Shown piece after piece: positions 8,874 through 18,000 of a DNA stretch of 64,000 nt. The position numbers were made by a program, and so were the translations under genes. Position 1 is the stretch's first letter. Each line of letters opens with the position of its first letter. The stretch spans positions 62,001 to 126,000 of the forward strand of contig JAUILZ010000009.1 of NCBI GenBank assembly GCA_030432755.1. The letters run 5' to 3'. This DNA comes from Gammaproteobacteria bacterium (lineage in GTDB: Bacteria; Pseudomonadota; Gammaproteobacteria; Arenicellales; Poriferihabitantaceae). The notes below the pieces were generated by a model that was not told the DNA's origin, did no database searches, and was given only the letters and a program-made list of their open reading frames with translations.

Positions 8874-9464
8874 TCAGATCGTGGATTCCTTCAACCGGCG
8901 ACGGATACGTGACAGCGCGACATCGGTGATGCCGAGGTAGGAGGCGACATGATAGAGCGGCAGCCGCGCCGACAGTTCGGGCTCGCGTTCGAGAAAGGCG
9001 CGATACCGGACCTCGGCGGAATCGAGCAGGAACGCGGCCTCCCTGTCCGACTTCCGCACCGCGAGATCTTCCATGTACAGCCGGCCCAGGTTGGCCCAGG
9101 CCAGGGACTCAAGGTACAGCCTGCCCAGCCCCGCGAGCGATATCGCCAGCGCCTCCACCGGTTCCAGCGCCTGGATGAAGAAGCGGCTGGGTCCGGGGCG
9201 ATCGGTGTACTGGATCCCCCCGGCGAACTGGCCTTCCCGGGAGAATGACTTGTTGAGTTCCCGTCCGTCCGGGGTGAGATAGTAGAAACGCGCCAGTCCA
9301 GTGCAGAGAAAGTAGACCTCCGTTGCCACCTCGCCGGCCCGATGCAGGTATGACTCGCGGTCGAAGGACCGTGGCGTCAGCAGGGAGTGCGCCCGACGCC
9401 GCTCCGCCGGATCCACCATGCCCAGGCCGGCCAATGCCTGGTCGAACTGATCGATTGCGGACAT
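8874..9464 (-). CDS. Crp/Fnr family transcriptional regulator
   Basis: A 196-residue protein with a cyclic-nucleotide-binding-type jelly roll at the N-terminus (SYLHRAGEVATEVYFLCTGL, then RFYYLTPDGRELNKSF) and a C-terminal DNA-binding region ending in the helix-turn-helix ASYLGITDVALSRIRRRL. It lacks a cluster of N-terminal Cys, so an FNR-type iron-sulfur switch is not expected. Length and layout match the short Crp-like regulators that sit beside the genes they control. The likely targets are the downstream SDR/lipoprotein pair and the divergent amidinohydrolase 136 bases away, but no operator was identified. Confidence 0.85.
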   Translation of the reverse strand: MSAIDQFDQALAGLGMVDPAERRRAHSLLTPRSFDRESYLHRAGEVATEVYFLCTGLARFYYLTPDGRELNKSFSREGQFAGGIQYTDRPGPSRFFIQALEPVEALAISLAGLGRLYLESLAWANLGRLYMEDLAVRKSDREAAFLLDSAEVRYRAFLEREPELSARLPLYHVASYLGITDVALSRIRRRLKESTI

Positions 9465-9600
9465 CGCGGATCTGCGGGGAATCTCGCAACAGTATACTCA
9501 ATCCCTTTTCGGGCCAGGAAACACGCCTTCCGAACCGGTTGCCGGGCGCGGAATCCACGCCGGCAACCCCGCCTTGCCTTCACGAAAAATTGCGCACACG

Positions 9601-10539
9601 ATGCAACAGACACCTGGATCCACTACCTCCACCACGCCCATGTCACTAGATATCGCCGACGAGTTCGCGCCACTCGAACAGGTGATCATCGGGCTTGGCA
9701 GTCCCTATCAGCGCGACAAGGCGCAGGTAGCAGCGGAGATGGCGGAATACCCGTTTCTCCCCCATACCGCCTGGCGCGATCGGGTGCTTGCGCTGGAGTA
9801 CCCGACCGAGGCGATTCTGGAACAGGAGTACGCGGACTATGTCGCGGTGCTCGATAAACATGGCGTCGCGGTGCTGCGCGCCGACCCCCGCGCGGCCTAT
9901 TCCTTCGACTATACGTGCCCGCGGGATATCGGCTTCGTCATCGGCGACCGGTTCTTCATCGCCAACATGGCGGTGTCCAGCCGGGCTGGAGAGATTGAGA
10001 CAGTCATGCATTACCTGGAAGGTGTCGATCAGGACCGGGTCGTGCGTTTTCCGGAAGGCGCCATCATCGAAGGCGGAGATGTCATCGTGCTCGATGACGA
10101 AACCGTGCTGGTGGGAATCCACCGACGAACCAACCGCGCCGGCTTCGAAGCACTGCGGGATATGCTTGCGCCAGGAGGAGTTCGAGCGATTCCACTGGCC
10201 CACAAGCAACTACACCTCGACTGCTGCCTCAATCCGCTGGGCCTGGGGCACCTGCTGATTCACCCGGCCAGCCTCCAGGCGAACCCGGCGGATAGCCTGG
10301 ACGTACTGAAGGGCCTGGACTGGATCGCAGTTGATGACAGCGAGCGCGAACACCTTGCCACCAACGTGTTGTCGATCAACCGGGAGACGATCATCGTTCG
10401 CAGGAGCCCATGGTGCGCGCGCACCAACGACTCATTGCGAAAGGCCGGCTACACGCTGGAAGAAGTGGAATTCGATGGCGTGCCGGCGACTGGCGGATCG
10501 TTTCGTTGTGCCTCGCTGGCAATGTGCAGGCGGCAATAA
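9601..10539 (+). CDS. Dimethylarginine dimethylaminohydrolase-like amidinohydrolase
   Basis: About 312 residues from the ATG at 9601. The start is uncertain because no ribosome site is visible; ATG 9640 (MSLDIADEF) and TTG 9574 are alternatives. The protein has the pentein fold signature of the amidinotransferase/DDAH/arginine deiminase superfamily: an N-terminal APLEQVIIGLG strand, the FPEGAIIEGGDVIVLDD loop, HLDCCLNPLG around the catalytic His, and GGSFRCASLAM with the nucleophilic Cys near the C-terminus. Family enzymes hydrolyse guanidino compounds, for example dimethylarginine to citrulline and dimethylamine. It is divergent from the Crp-type regulator. Confidence 0.85.
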   Translation: MQQTPGSTTSTTPMSLDIADEFAPLEQVIIGLGSPYQRDKAQVAAEMAEYPFLPHTAWRDRVLALEYPTEAILEQEYADYVAVLDKHGVAVLRADPRAAYSFDYTCPRDIGFVIGDRFFIANMAVSSRAGEIETVMHYLEGVDQDRVVRFPEGAIIEGGDVIVLDDETVLVGIHRRTNRAGFEALRDMLAPGGVRAIPLAHKQLHLDCCLNPLGLGHLLIHPASLQANPADSLDVLKGLDWIAVDDSEREHLATNVLSINRETIIVRRSPWCARTNDSLRKAGYTLEEVEFDGVPATGGSFRCASLAMCRRQ

Positions 10540-10552
10540 TCGCGCTCAGTCG

Positions 10553-10576
10553 CTGCTCTCCCCCTGGGGTGAGCAG
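10553..10576. terminator. Hairpin between convergent genes, possible bidirectional terminator
   Basis: CTGCTC and GAGCAG pair around an inner CCCC/GGGG pairing with one T-T mismatch. It lies between the ends of two convergent genes (stops at 10539 and 10584). No T-run follows on either strand, so it is not a textbook Rho-independent terminator. Confidence 0.45.
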
Positions 10577-10583
10577 TCCAGGC

Positions 10584-13500
10584 TCAGTATGCGGGATGAA
10601 TGCCAGACAGACCGACCTGCTGCAACTGGATATAGCCGAGCATGGTCTCCATTTGCCGGGTCAATTCGCCGTCATCGACCAGGGATGGAAGCCCTACGGA
10701 TGAGACCAGGGTCTCGCAAACAAGATTTTCCATGAATCGGGTTGCGGAATAGACATTCCCTATTTTCCTCGCGCTACCCGACTGTTCATAGGCCCGGCGG
10801 TCTTCACCCCATTGATGGACATCCGGGGCGATGATTCCGCAGGAATAGGGAAATCCGAGCGCGCCACCTCGCAGGGCAAATCTCGCCTCCGGATCGGCAA
10901 GCACGCTGAAACGGGCAAACTCCCCGGCGCCGAGATCGTCGATACGCGCCAGAGGTTCATGCTGACCCATCGAATCCGAAGCCAAAAACGCAAGATCGAT
11001 ATCGTCGAACACGTGGAAAAACTCGCATTCGGGACCTGGATCGGGCGGCATGCCGCTGAACATGGGAGTGAAGTCGATCAGTTTTTTCAGCAGGTCGCCT
11101 TCAGAGAGATTGTCGTAGCTACCACCCGCCCCATTCCACTCTTCGCATAGTCGACCATTCACTGATTCGCGGGTCTGGAACCCTTCGCCTGCTGCCAGCG
11201 ACAGGTTGTCATGGCCAACTGAGTAGTTTGGTAGCGACATGATGGGAAAAATCCGGTCGCCCCATTGCACCTGGGAACTCTCCCCGCCCTGGACGAACGG
11301 GATCTCGACTGGCGCAGACAGATACTCCTCCACGATATGGGGATGGAAATATCCCTGGTCGGGTAAAGCCGTATTGACTCGCCGATAGACGAGTTCCCTG
11401 GACGATTCAAACACGCCGTCCGAGACGGTCAACCTGACGGGGATATGCGAATAGAGATTGAATAGCAGGGTCGAACCGGTAACGGCCCGGTATTCGTCTC
11501 CGCCCAGGAAGACAAGCCTGAACCGGTTTCCCTCGATTTTCTCGACACGAAGAATCTTTGAGGGATCGATAAGGCCACGGATTCCGGATGCAATGGAAAC
11601 TCCGGAAAGGGGAATGTCGGAATCGTCGTCAACGATAAACTCCAGGGATAGCGGATCAAGGGACCCGTCGGTCACTGGATGAACGACCTCGGTAGTGAGT
11701 TCAAACCCGGGAATACTGTTGGCGGGATCGTTGGCGACGACGAAGGATTGCCGAAACCGCCTGTACTCACCGCCTTCAAGGTAACTGACGGTTATAGACC
11801 TGGCGCCATCGGGAATCCCGCGGGTATCGATCACATGGAGGTATCCTCCATCCTCGCTTTCAATGATGGCACCATCGTCGAGTTCAAGGGTAATTTCATC
11901 TGCTGGAATGTCCTGGGGGAAGAATTCAATTCCAATTTCTCCCGAAACCGGATTGCCATCCTCGCCAAGTTTCAAGCCGGTGTCGGACAAGCGCAGTTCA
12001 TGATCGGAATCGACCTCACCCGTGACGAGCACAACCGGAACCGGCCGATTGATCCCGCCCTCGCCCCGGAAAACCATCTGGTAGCTCCCGGGAAGGAGGT
12101 GATCAGGGTCCAGACGAAGGGTGTGCGGGGAATCGTCACCCTGGGATTCCGATGACGAAACCTGCGCCCAGACATTTGTCGGCAGATTGACGAAGTGATC
12201 CGTCAGGTTGGTGACGACAATATCCCCGGGCTCCGAGATATCGATGGTCTGGACCACCACGGCATCATCGTCCACCATGGTGAGCGCACCAACGGGAAGC
12301 GACTCGTTCGCGGGGCCAAGACTCCCACGGTACACCACCTGGAGGCGGACGTCTGTAGCATTCAGGGGAATCGGATCATCAGAGAAGTCGAATGCCAGGG
12401 TGACGGATTCCTCGCGCGGAATCTCTGCCAGCACGGCGTTCGCCGCCTCTCCGATCACCAGGGGCCGGGACACGGATATCTGCTCGGAATCGCGACGCCG
12501 AACATGAACATCCACGTCGGCATACTCGGCGTTATCACCGTGACTGAAATAGTCGGATGAGGAACAACCGGAGAGGGTGGACAGTGCCGTCAAGTCCTGG
12601 CCCAGTTGACCCAGGCTCGCACCAGCAAGGCTATCGATGCCGAATTCTCCGGAGCCATCTCCGGAAAAGCACCGATTCAGTGAGTATTTCACGATAGCGT
12701 ACAACTCACCATCGAACATCTGCTGCGCAACGGATACCGGTCGCGGACGTCCGTCACTGGAAACATTGAACGGTGCGCGGTCCGGAAGCGCGATGGTCGG
12801 GGTGACGTTCCTGACGTTGACTCTCAGCTTTCTGAAGCCATAGACCTCGCCGTTGACCCCGGTTTTTCCCGATTCAGAAAGCGCAGCCGTGGAGGCTGTA
12901 TCCAGGGGGTAGCGGTCTACGATGGCGTAGATCCCGTCATCCGGAACTGAAAGCTCAAGGTTTCCGCGCAGGAAATGATCGATCATGCCCGCTGTAAACG
13001 CGACAGCCCTGGGAAACAGGTAGCGATAGCGCGCCCAGAACGCGCATTCGTTGACGGTAAACTCCTCGGTTGTGTACTGATCCTCGAGCGCTTTGCGAAA
13101 GCTTGAGATCTCCCGGTTCCAGATCGAGAATGCCGCCGCGTGAGGATTGACAGTGTCCGACGCCGGGTCCGAGGGATCCAGGTAGGGATCCAGCACACGG
13201 CTGGGGATCCACCTGAGAATGCCTCGGATGCCGCGGCTGCCATCGTAGGTCAGTCTGGGTAGCGCGCAAGTTGCAGCCGCTTCAGGGTTTGACAGGTCCA
13301 TTGACTCGACTTCCATCGGCTGCGGAAGCGGGTACTCGGGATGGGAAAAGTAGCCGTGTTGGTTGCCCATGAAGCTGACATCCGAAGCGGTGAAGTTGGT
13401 GCTCGCATATTCAGCCATGCCAATGCGGTCGGTACCCCTGTCGTCCGTGTCCGCCTCGTAGTCGCCGTAGTCGACAGCCCTGGGAAATACGACGCGCTCG

Positions 13501-14348
13501 CCCGAATAGGGTGACCGAGCGAATTCACGCCCATTGTGGTGTCCACCATCAATAATAGCTGCCATAGCTTCAATATTGACATGGCCCTTGGTATACGCCT
13601 CGTGGAAATCATTATCGATTGGCAGGTGCGCATCATTCCTGACATGCTGCGGCTGTGCCATGTCCTGGATGTGATGCACGACGTGGCCAATGGTCTGGAA
13701 GAACAGCCCCAGATAACGGCGTCTTTCTGATAGTTCAGGGTCTGTCAATGCATTGAACAGATAGTCCTTGGCATTTCCATACGAGAAACGCTGGCGATAG
13801 GACATTGGCCCTGGAGGACTCCCCGAGCCGGCTCCTACAGGGTAGTCCTTGCCGGTCATGGCCCACACTAGCGACGGGTATCCGACCTCGTAGTTGGGAG
13901 GACTATCGAGATTCAGCATCCTGGCAAAAAAATGTGCGATAAACCCGAATGGTGTCAGCGCCCTCCCTCCATTTTGAGGATCATAGAAGTGATGTAGTAC
14001 ACGGAGGATTCCTATTTCCGGATTCGAATCATCAATTGTGACTGTGTCTTCAAAACCCACTCCAAAGGCGACTATCTGATCAATACTTAGGATGTTTCCT
14101 TGGGACGTTGGCAGGCCAACTAGAAATTCATCGTCAAATTTCGAACTTAGGAGGCCGACATTCCTCAAGTTTTTCAAATCATATTGAGAAACTGTTTTTA
14201 AATTGTTCAGTTTGGAACCTTCCATTCCAGAAAATGTTATGTGCTCATGTGTCCCTACGGTGTCATCACTTGACACTGAATATGAACTAACAGCTGGTGA
14301 CTTTATTGCTATGAACAATAGCAAGATGTATCGTATGTAGTTCACCAT
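10584..14348 (-). CDS. Large exported protein with zinc-PLC / P1-nuclease-like N-terminal domain
   Basis: A 1254-residue protein with a short signal peptide (YIRYILLLFIAIKSPAVS). The first 450 residues carry the metal-site motifs of the phospholipase C/P1 nuclease superfamily: HEHITFSGM near 34, VLHHFYDP near 117-124, and GHVVHHIQDMAQPQH at 221-235, which matches HxxxDxxxPxH. The remainder (about 480-1250) has beta-rich Ig-like stretches and no family I can name. The superfamily hydrolyses phosphate esters of lipids or nucleic acids; whether this one is active is unknown. The start overlaps the upstream lipoprotein stop (ATGGTGA, 14342-14348), so translation is probably coupled. The 5' 450 bases are clearly more AT-rich than the rest. 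Confidence 0.75.
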   Translation of the reverse strand: MVNYIRYILLLFIAIKSPAVSSYSVSSDDTVGTHEHITFSGMEGSKLNNLKTVSQYDLKNLRNVGLLSSKFDDEFLVGLPTSQGNILSIDQIVAFGVGFEDTVTIDDSNPEIGILRVLHHFYDPQNGGRALTPFGFIAHFFARMLNLDSPPNYEVGYPSLVWAMTGKDYPVGAGSGSPPGPMSYRQRFSYGNAKDYLFNALTDPELSERRRYLGLFFQTIGHVVHHIQDMAQPQHVRNDAHLPIDNDFHEAYTKGHVNIEAMAAIIDGGHHNGREFARSPYSGERVVFPRAVDYGDYEADTDDRGTDRIGMAEYASTNFTASDVSFMGNQHGYFSHPEYPLPQPMEVESMDLSNPEAAATCALPRLTYDGSRGIRGILRWIPSRVLDPYLDPSDPASDTVNPHAAAFSIWNREISSFRKALEDQYTTEEFTVNECAFWARYRYLFPRAVAFTAGMIDHFLRGNLELSVPDDGIYAIVDRYPLDTASTAALSESGKTGVNGEVYGFRKLRVNVRNVTPTIALPDRAPFNVSSDGRPRPVSVAQQMFDGELYAIVKYSLNRCFSGDGSGEFGIDSLAGASLGQLGQDLTALSTLSGCSSSDYFSHGDNAEYADVDVHVRRRDSEQISVSRPLVIGEAANAVLAEIPREESVTLAFDFSDDPIPLNATDVRLQVVYRGSLGPANESLPVGALTMVDDDAVVVQTIDISEPGDIVVTNLTDHFVNLPTNVWAQVSSSESQGDDSPHTLRLDPDHLLPGSYQMVFRGEGGINRPVPVVLVTGEVDSDHELRLSDTGLKLGEDGNPVSGEIGIEFFPQDIPADEITLELDDGAIIESEDGGYLHVIDTRGIPDGARSITVSYLEGGEYRRFRQSFVVANDPANSIPGFELTTEVVHPVTDGSLDPLSLEFIVDDDSDIPLSGVSIASGIRGLIDPSKILRVEKIEGNRFRLVFLGGDEYRAVTGSTLLFNLYSHIPVRLTVSDGVFESSRELVYRRVNTALPDQGYFHPHIVEEYLSAPVEIPFVQGGESSQVQWGDRIFPIMSLPNYSVGHDNLSLAAGEGFQTRESVNGRLCEEWNGAGGSYDNLSEGDLLKKLIDFTPMFSGMPPDPGPECEFFHVFDDIDLAFLASDSMGQHEPLARIDDLGAGEFARFSVLADPEARFALRGGALGFPYSCGIIAPDVHQWGEDRRAYEQSGSARKIGNVYSATRFMENLVCETLVSSVGLPSLVDDGELTRQMETMLGYIQLQQVGLSGIHPAY

Positions 14349-15034
14349 GCCGGGTATTTCTCAAAAAACTCGTCGAAAGATTCACAATACGGAAAACTCA
14401 CATAGATATCTCTAATAAACTTTTCTTTTCGATCACCACTCTTGTCCTTTACCTTTGAATAATTCCAACTATTCTCACTTATTGCAGCGTACATCGAGTA
14501 AGGAAAATTGTCCCAAACACATAGCCCGCGGCTCCGAGAATAGTTCTTCACATTTGCAACCATTCGAAAAAAATTTGTCCACTCGCTTGGTGAATTCTTA
14601 TCGTATTTTTTTAACCGAATTATTTTCCCATTGAACAGATCTCGATATTCCTGTCCCGGGCCATATTTGAGGCCCTTTGGAAAATTGTTAAAAATTGACC
14701 TTTCGTAACCTTCTTTGTAAAAAGAAAACTGTGGGAACCCACTTTCACTTGCCAGACCATTTTTGCTATTCGTTATTTGTTGTCTCTTCTGCATCCCAAC
14801 CTTTCCGTTTTCATCCGACAAAAACTCCGCCATCCAGATATTTCCTTTCGGCTGGTCACCTAAAGGCGTCTTCAGATAAACAAACCACTCAGCCAACATC
14901 ACAACCCCCTCCAGCGGCTCACCCGTTTTCGCATCCACCACGGTTACTTCGAATTTCGGGATCGTGGTGATTGGCATCGCGCTCAGGCAGCCCTGGAGCG
15001 AAAGAATCCCGATCAGCAGCAGCAACTTCTTCAT
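14342..15034 (-). CDS. AT-rich lipoprotein of unknown function
   Basis: A 230-residue protein with a clear lipoprotein signal: KKLLLLIGILSLQGCLSA, lipobox LQGC. Just after it comes VTVVDAKTGEPLEGVVMLAE, the pattern of a carboxypeptidase-regulatory-like (CarboxypepD_reg) beta-sandwich repeat. The C-terminal 130 residues are rich in Lys, Asn, Ser and aromatic residues (YEYR, KKYDKNSPSEW, FPYCESFDEFFEKYPAW) and match nothing I know. Base composition is much richer in A+T than its neighbours, suggesting transfer or a recently acquired segment. It ends inside the next gene with a 7-base overlap, and the PKD gene ends 37 bases upstream, so it sits inside the secreted-protein operon. Confidence 0.75.
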   Translation of the reverse strand: MKKLLLLIGILSLQGCLSAMPITTIPKFEVTVVDAKTGEPLEGVVMLAEWFVYLKTPLGDQPKGNIWMAEFLSDENGKVGMQKRQQITNSKNGLASESGFPQFSFYKEGYERSIFNNFPKGLKYGPGQEYRDLFNGKIIRLKKYDKNSPSEWTNFFRMVANVKNYSRSRGLCVWDNFPYSMYAAISENSWNYSKVKDKSGDRKEKFIRDIYVSFPYCESFDEFFEKYPAW

Positions 15035-15071
15035 CTCGTTCCCCGTTTCTGTTTTGTAACGTGCGCAGTCA

Positions 15072-18000
15072 TCACATGGATATCAGCTTCCAGACTCCAT
15101 CCTGACCCCTTCCAAAGTACACCAGGTAGGCATACGTCTCGCCTCCCTCGATCCTGTTCACCAAAAAACCGGTCATCCCTGGCGTGACCCAGATCGCCTC
15201 GAAGAATGAATAGCTGGTGATAATTGCCGGAAACTGGTCGAGAATCTCCATGATCGCCTGGCGGTATTTCGCGGCCATCGCAACGGACAGATAGGTCTCG
15301 GCTGTCTCCACGTCGCCCGCAAGAAGGTGCCCATGAAAAGAATCCCAGATTTCGTGACTGATGGCCACGTATTCCATGCCGTCGACACCCACTATCGTAT
15401 TTTCAAAGTAGTGAATGTCTCCATCTTCTTCCCGGATGGTCACAACGGAATCGTATGATCCGGGATCCTGTATCGGCACCCCAACCTCCAGTACGTCGCC
15501 AGCTCTCAACTCGCTGACATCGCGCTCGTATTCCTGCTCACCGTCACCATCCAGGTCGATCCACACGGTGTCTGCCTGTCCATTGCCGACACCCTCGATG
15601 GTATAGGTTACGTCAAACGGGATGACCCCGGAATGCGTATCCACCGCTACCGTGTAATGTGAAACTACCTCCTCACCTTCCCGCGTCACCAGGAGGCTGG
15701 CATCCGCGGTCAGCCCGCCGATTGCGCTGGCCTGTATCGAAATTTCGTTGATCCCCGGCTCCAGCTCGACGTAGCTGGAGAACCCGTAGGGGAACCGGGT
15801 GAAGTCGATCGCCGCCACTTCGTCATTTACCAGGACACCCGAATTTCTAGGCGACCTGATGGACCCGCTGACCAGGATCCTTCTTCGATTCGTCTCCTGC
15901 GGCCAGTTCGCCGTATCCACGGTCACGGCGATGTCGGCGACCTCGACGACCTGTTCCACGGTTGCCGTATTTCCGTAGGGGTCACTCGCGGTCCAGGTTA
16001 CCGTGGTGATTCCCGGCGGAAAGACGTCCGGCGCATCATTGGTGATCTCGACGGGGAAGATGTCATCCACCTCGGGAACAGGAAGATCGATCGGCTTCGC
16101 GGATACGCCGAATTCGAGCACGGGTTGCGGCGGCGTCACTACTGGCGGCGTGGTATCCACCACCGTGATCGTTTGCACTCCCGAGCTCCTGTTACCCCAG
16201 GCATCCTCCACTGTCCAGGGGATCTCGTGTACGCCCGGAGGAAACGGGCCCGCTGAGCCAGCTTCGGCCTCCAGGATGCCGCCGAAGGCGTCCATCGCCG
16301 TGGCTTCTCCCGGGTGAACCACGGTTTCGATGGCGGATGCCTCCACCACGATGTCGCCCGGCACTGCAAGGCTCGGTGCGCTCGCATTGACCCGGATAAT
16401 CGACACTACGACGGGATCCAGTTCCGCCGGATTCCACTGCGAAGCCAGCAGGGTGTACTCCCCGTTCGGCGCCGAATCCCCGTCCGGCATCGATCCGTCC
16501 CATGCAATATCGGGGCATTGTGCGCTCCCGGACCATTCACGAATGACATGCCCCTGGATCGAGACGAGGCGTATCAACCATTGACCCGTGCCAGGAAAGC
16601 AGCCACTCACGCGCATCTCGTCATTGCGCCCGTCAGCGTTTGGCGAGAGATACTCTGCGCTGATTGCGACGTCCCCCACCAATCCGGAATGTATTGCCGA
16701 CCCGGCGGCGGTTCCAAGGTCGATCCATTCCAGGTACTCCTCGGAGTCGACATGGACGTCAGAGGCAGGCGACGGGATTCCGCTCGTAACCACTGGCGAC
16801 GGCCCACCCCACCAGTTTTCTCCTGCCTGGATCCTGTGGTTCCCCGGGTTGGTCACGAAGCCCCAATCTCCATACCTCTCGAGTACACCGATTCCCGTGA
16901 CGGTGTTGCCATAAATATCCGAACCGGCGACTTGCGTCGGGATAATGCGGTAGTTTGCCACGACGCCGTGTTCATTGCCGGTGATCCTTGAGTCCCTTAC
17001 TTCCAGGGACTCGCCGGCCAGGACCAGAACCCCTGCCCTGTTGTTGCGGAGCTCCGAATCCACGATTCGGACCTGGCTTCCCGCTCCCTGCTGCCAGAGC
17101 CCTGCATATGCGCCCCGGATTGATGCGCGTTCTATGTCGACAAGCGCGCCAGTCCCGGTTTTGATTCCACCCCATGCCGGCACGATATTGCCAGCCCCGT
17201 ACAACTGTACGCCCCCTGGAATTCCGCCCCCGATATCGAGCTCTCCATGCACCACCAGGTAGTTCAGGGGGTCTTCGCTGTCATGGTACCCGGGCGTCGC
17301 CGTGGCGAATTCAAGCCGAACTTCGTCGCGAATCCCCAGGCCGGCTCCCGCGGGAATCACGAGGGTATCCGGAACCACGTAGACGCCGTCTCCCGCCAGA
17401 ATGGTCCCTGGGTCTAGATAAGCCAGCAGGCTGTAGGTGAATGGTTCTCCCTCTCCTGCAACGTCGTCGAGAAACAGCCCGTAGTCGGGACGCGCCATCC
17501 TCCCGGTGTCCCGGCGATCCATGGCGTCCGCGACGTCCGCCGGGTTGGCGCTGCCCCACCAGTTCCGCTGAAAGTCAAGATTCACCGGGTCATCCTCCGG
17601 TGAGTGGAACCTGCCCTCGGTCAGCAGGTTGATACGCCGCGGAATTCCGCTTCCGCCCTGGTCAAAGTTGTCATGGATGTTGTTGTCATGGGCAATGACT
17701 GCGGGTGGTTCCACGATATGGAGCTGCCCGCTATCGTCATCGCCGTGAAGCGCGACGCCGGTTCCGTTGTGGTGAATGTCATTTCCCAGGATCTGCGCAC
17801 GGGTGCGCCAGCGCAGTTCGATACCTGTTTGATTGTGTCGGATCTCGTTGTCCTCGATCCCGATCCTCGCGTAGTTTTCGTCGCTGCCGAATGGCGCAAT
17901 GGCTTCGGATCGTATGTCCCCGCCCACCGCAAAAATACCAACACGATTGTTCTCAAGCAGATTGCCGGCAATGAGGGGATCGCGGTTGCTGAACGGAACA

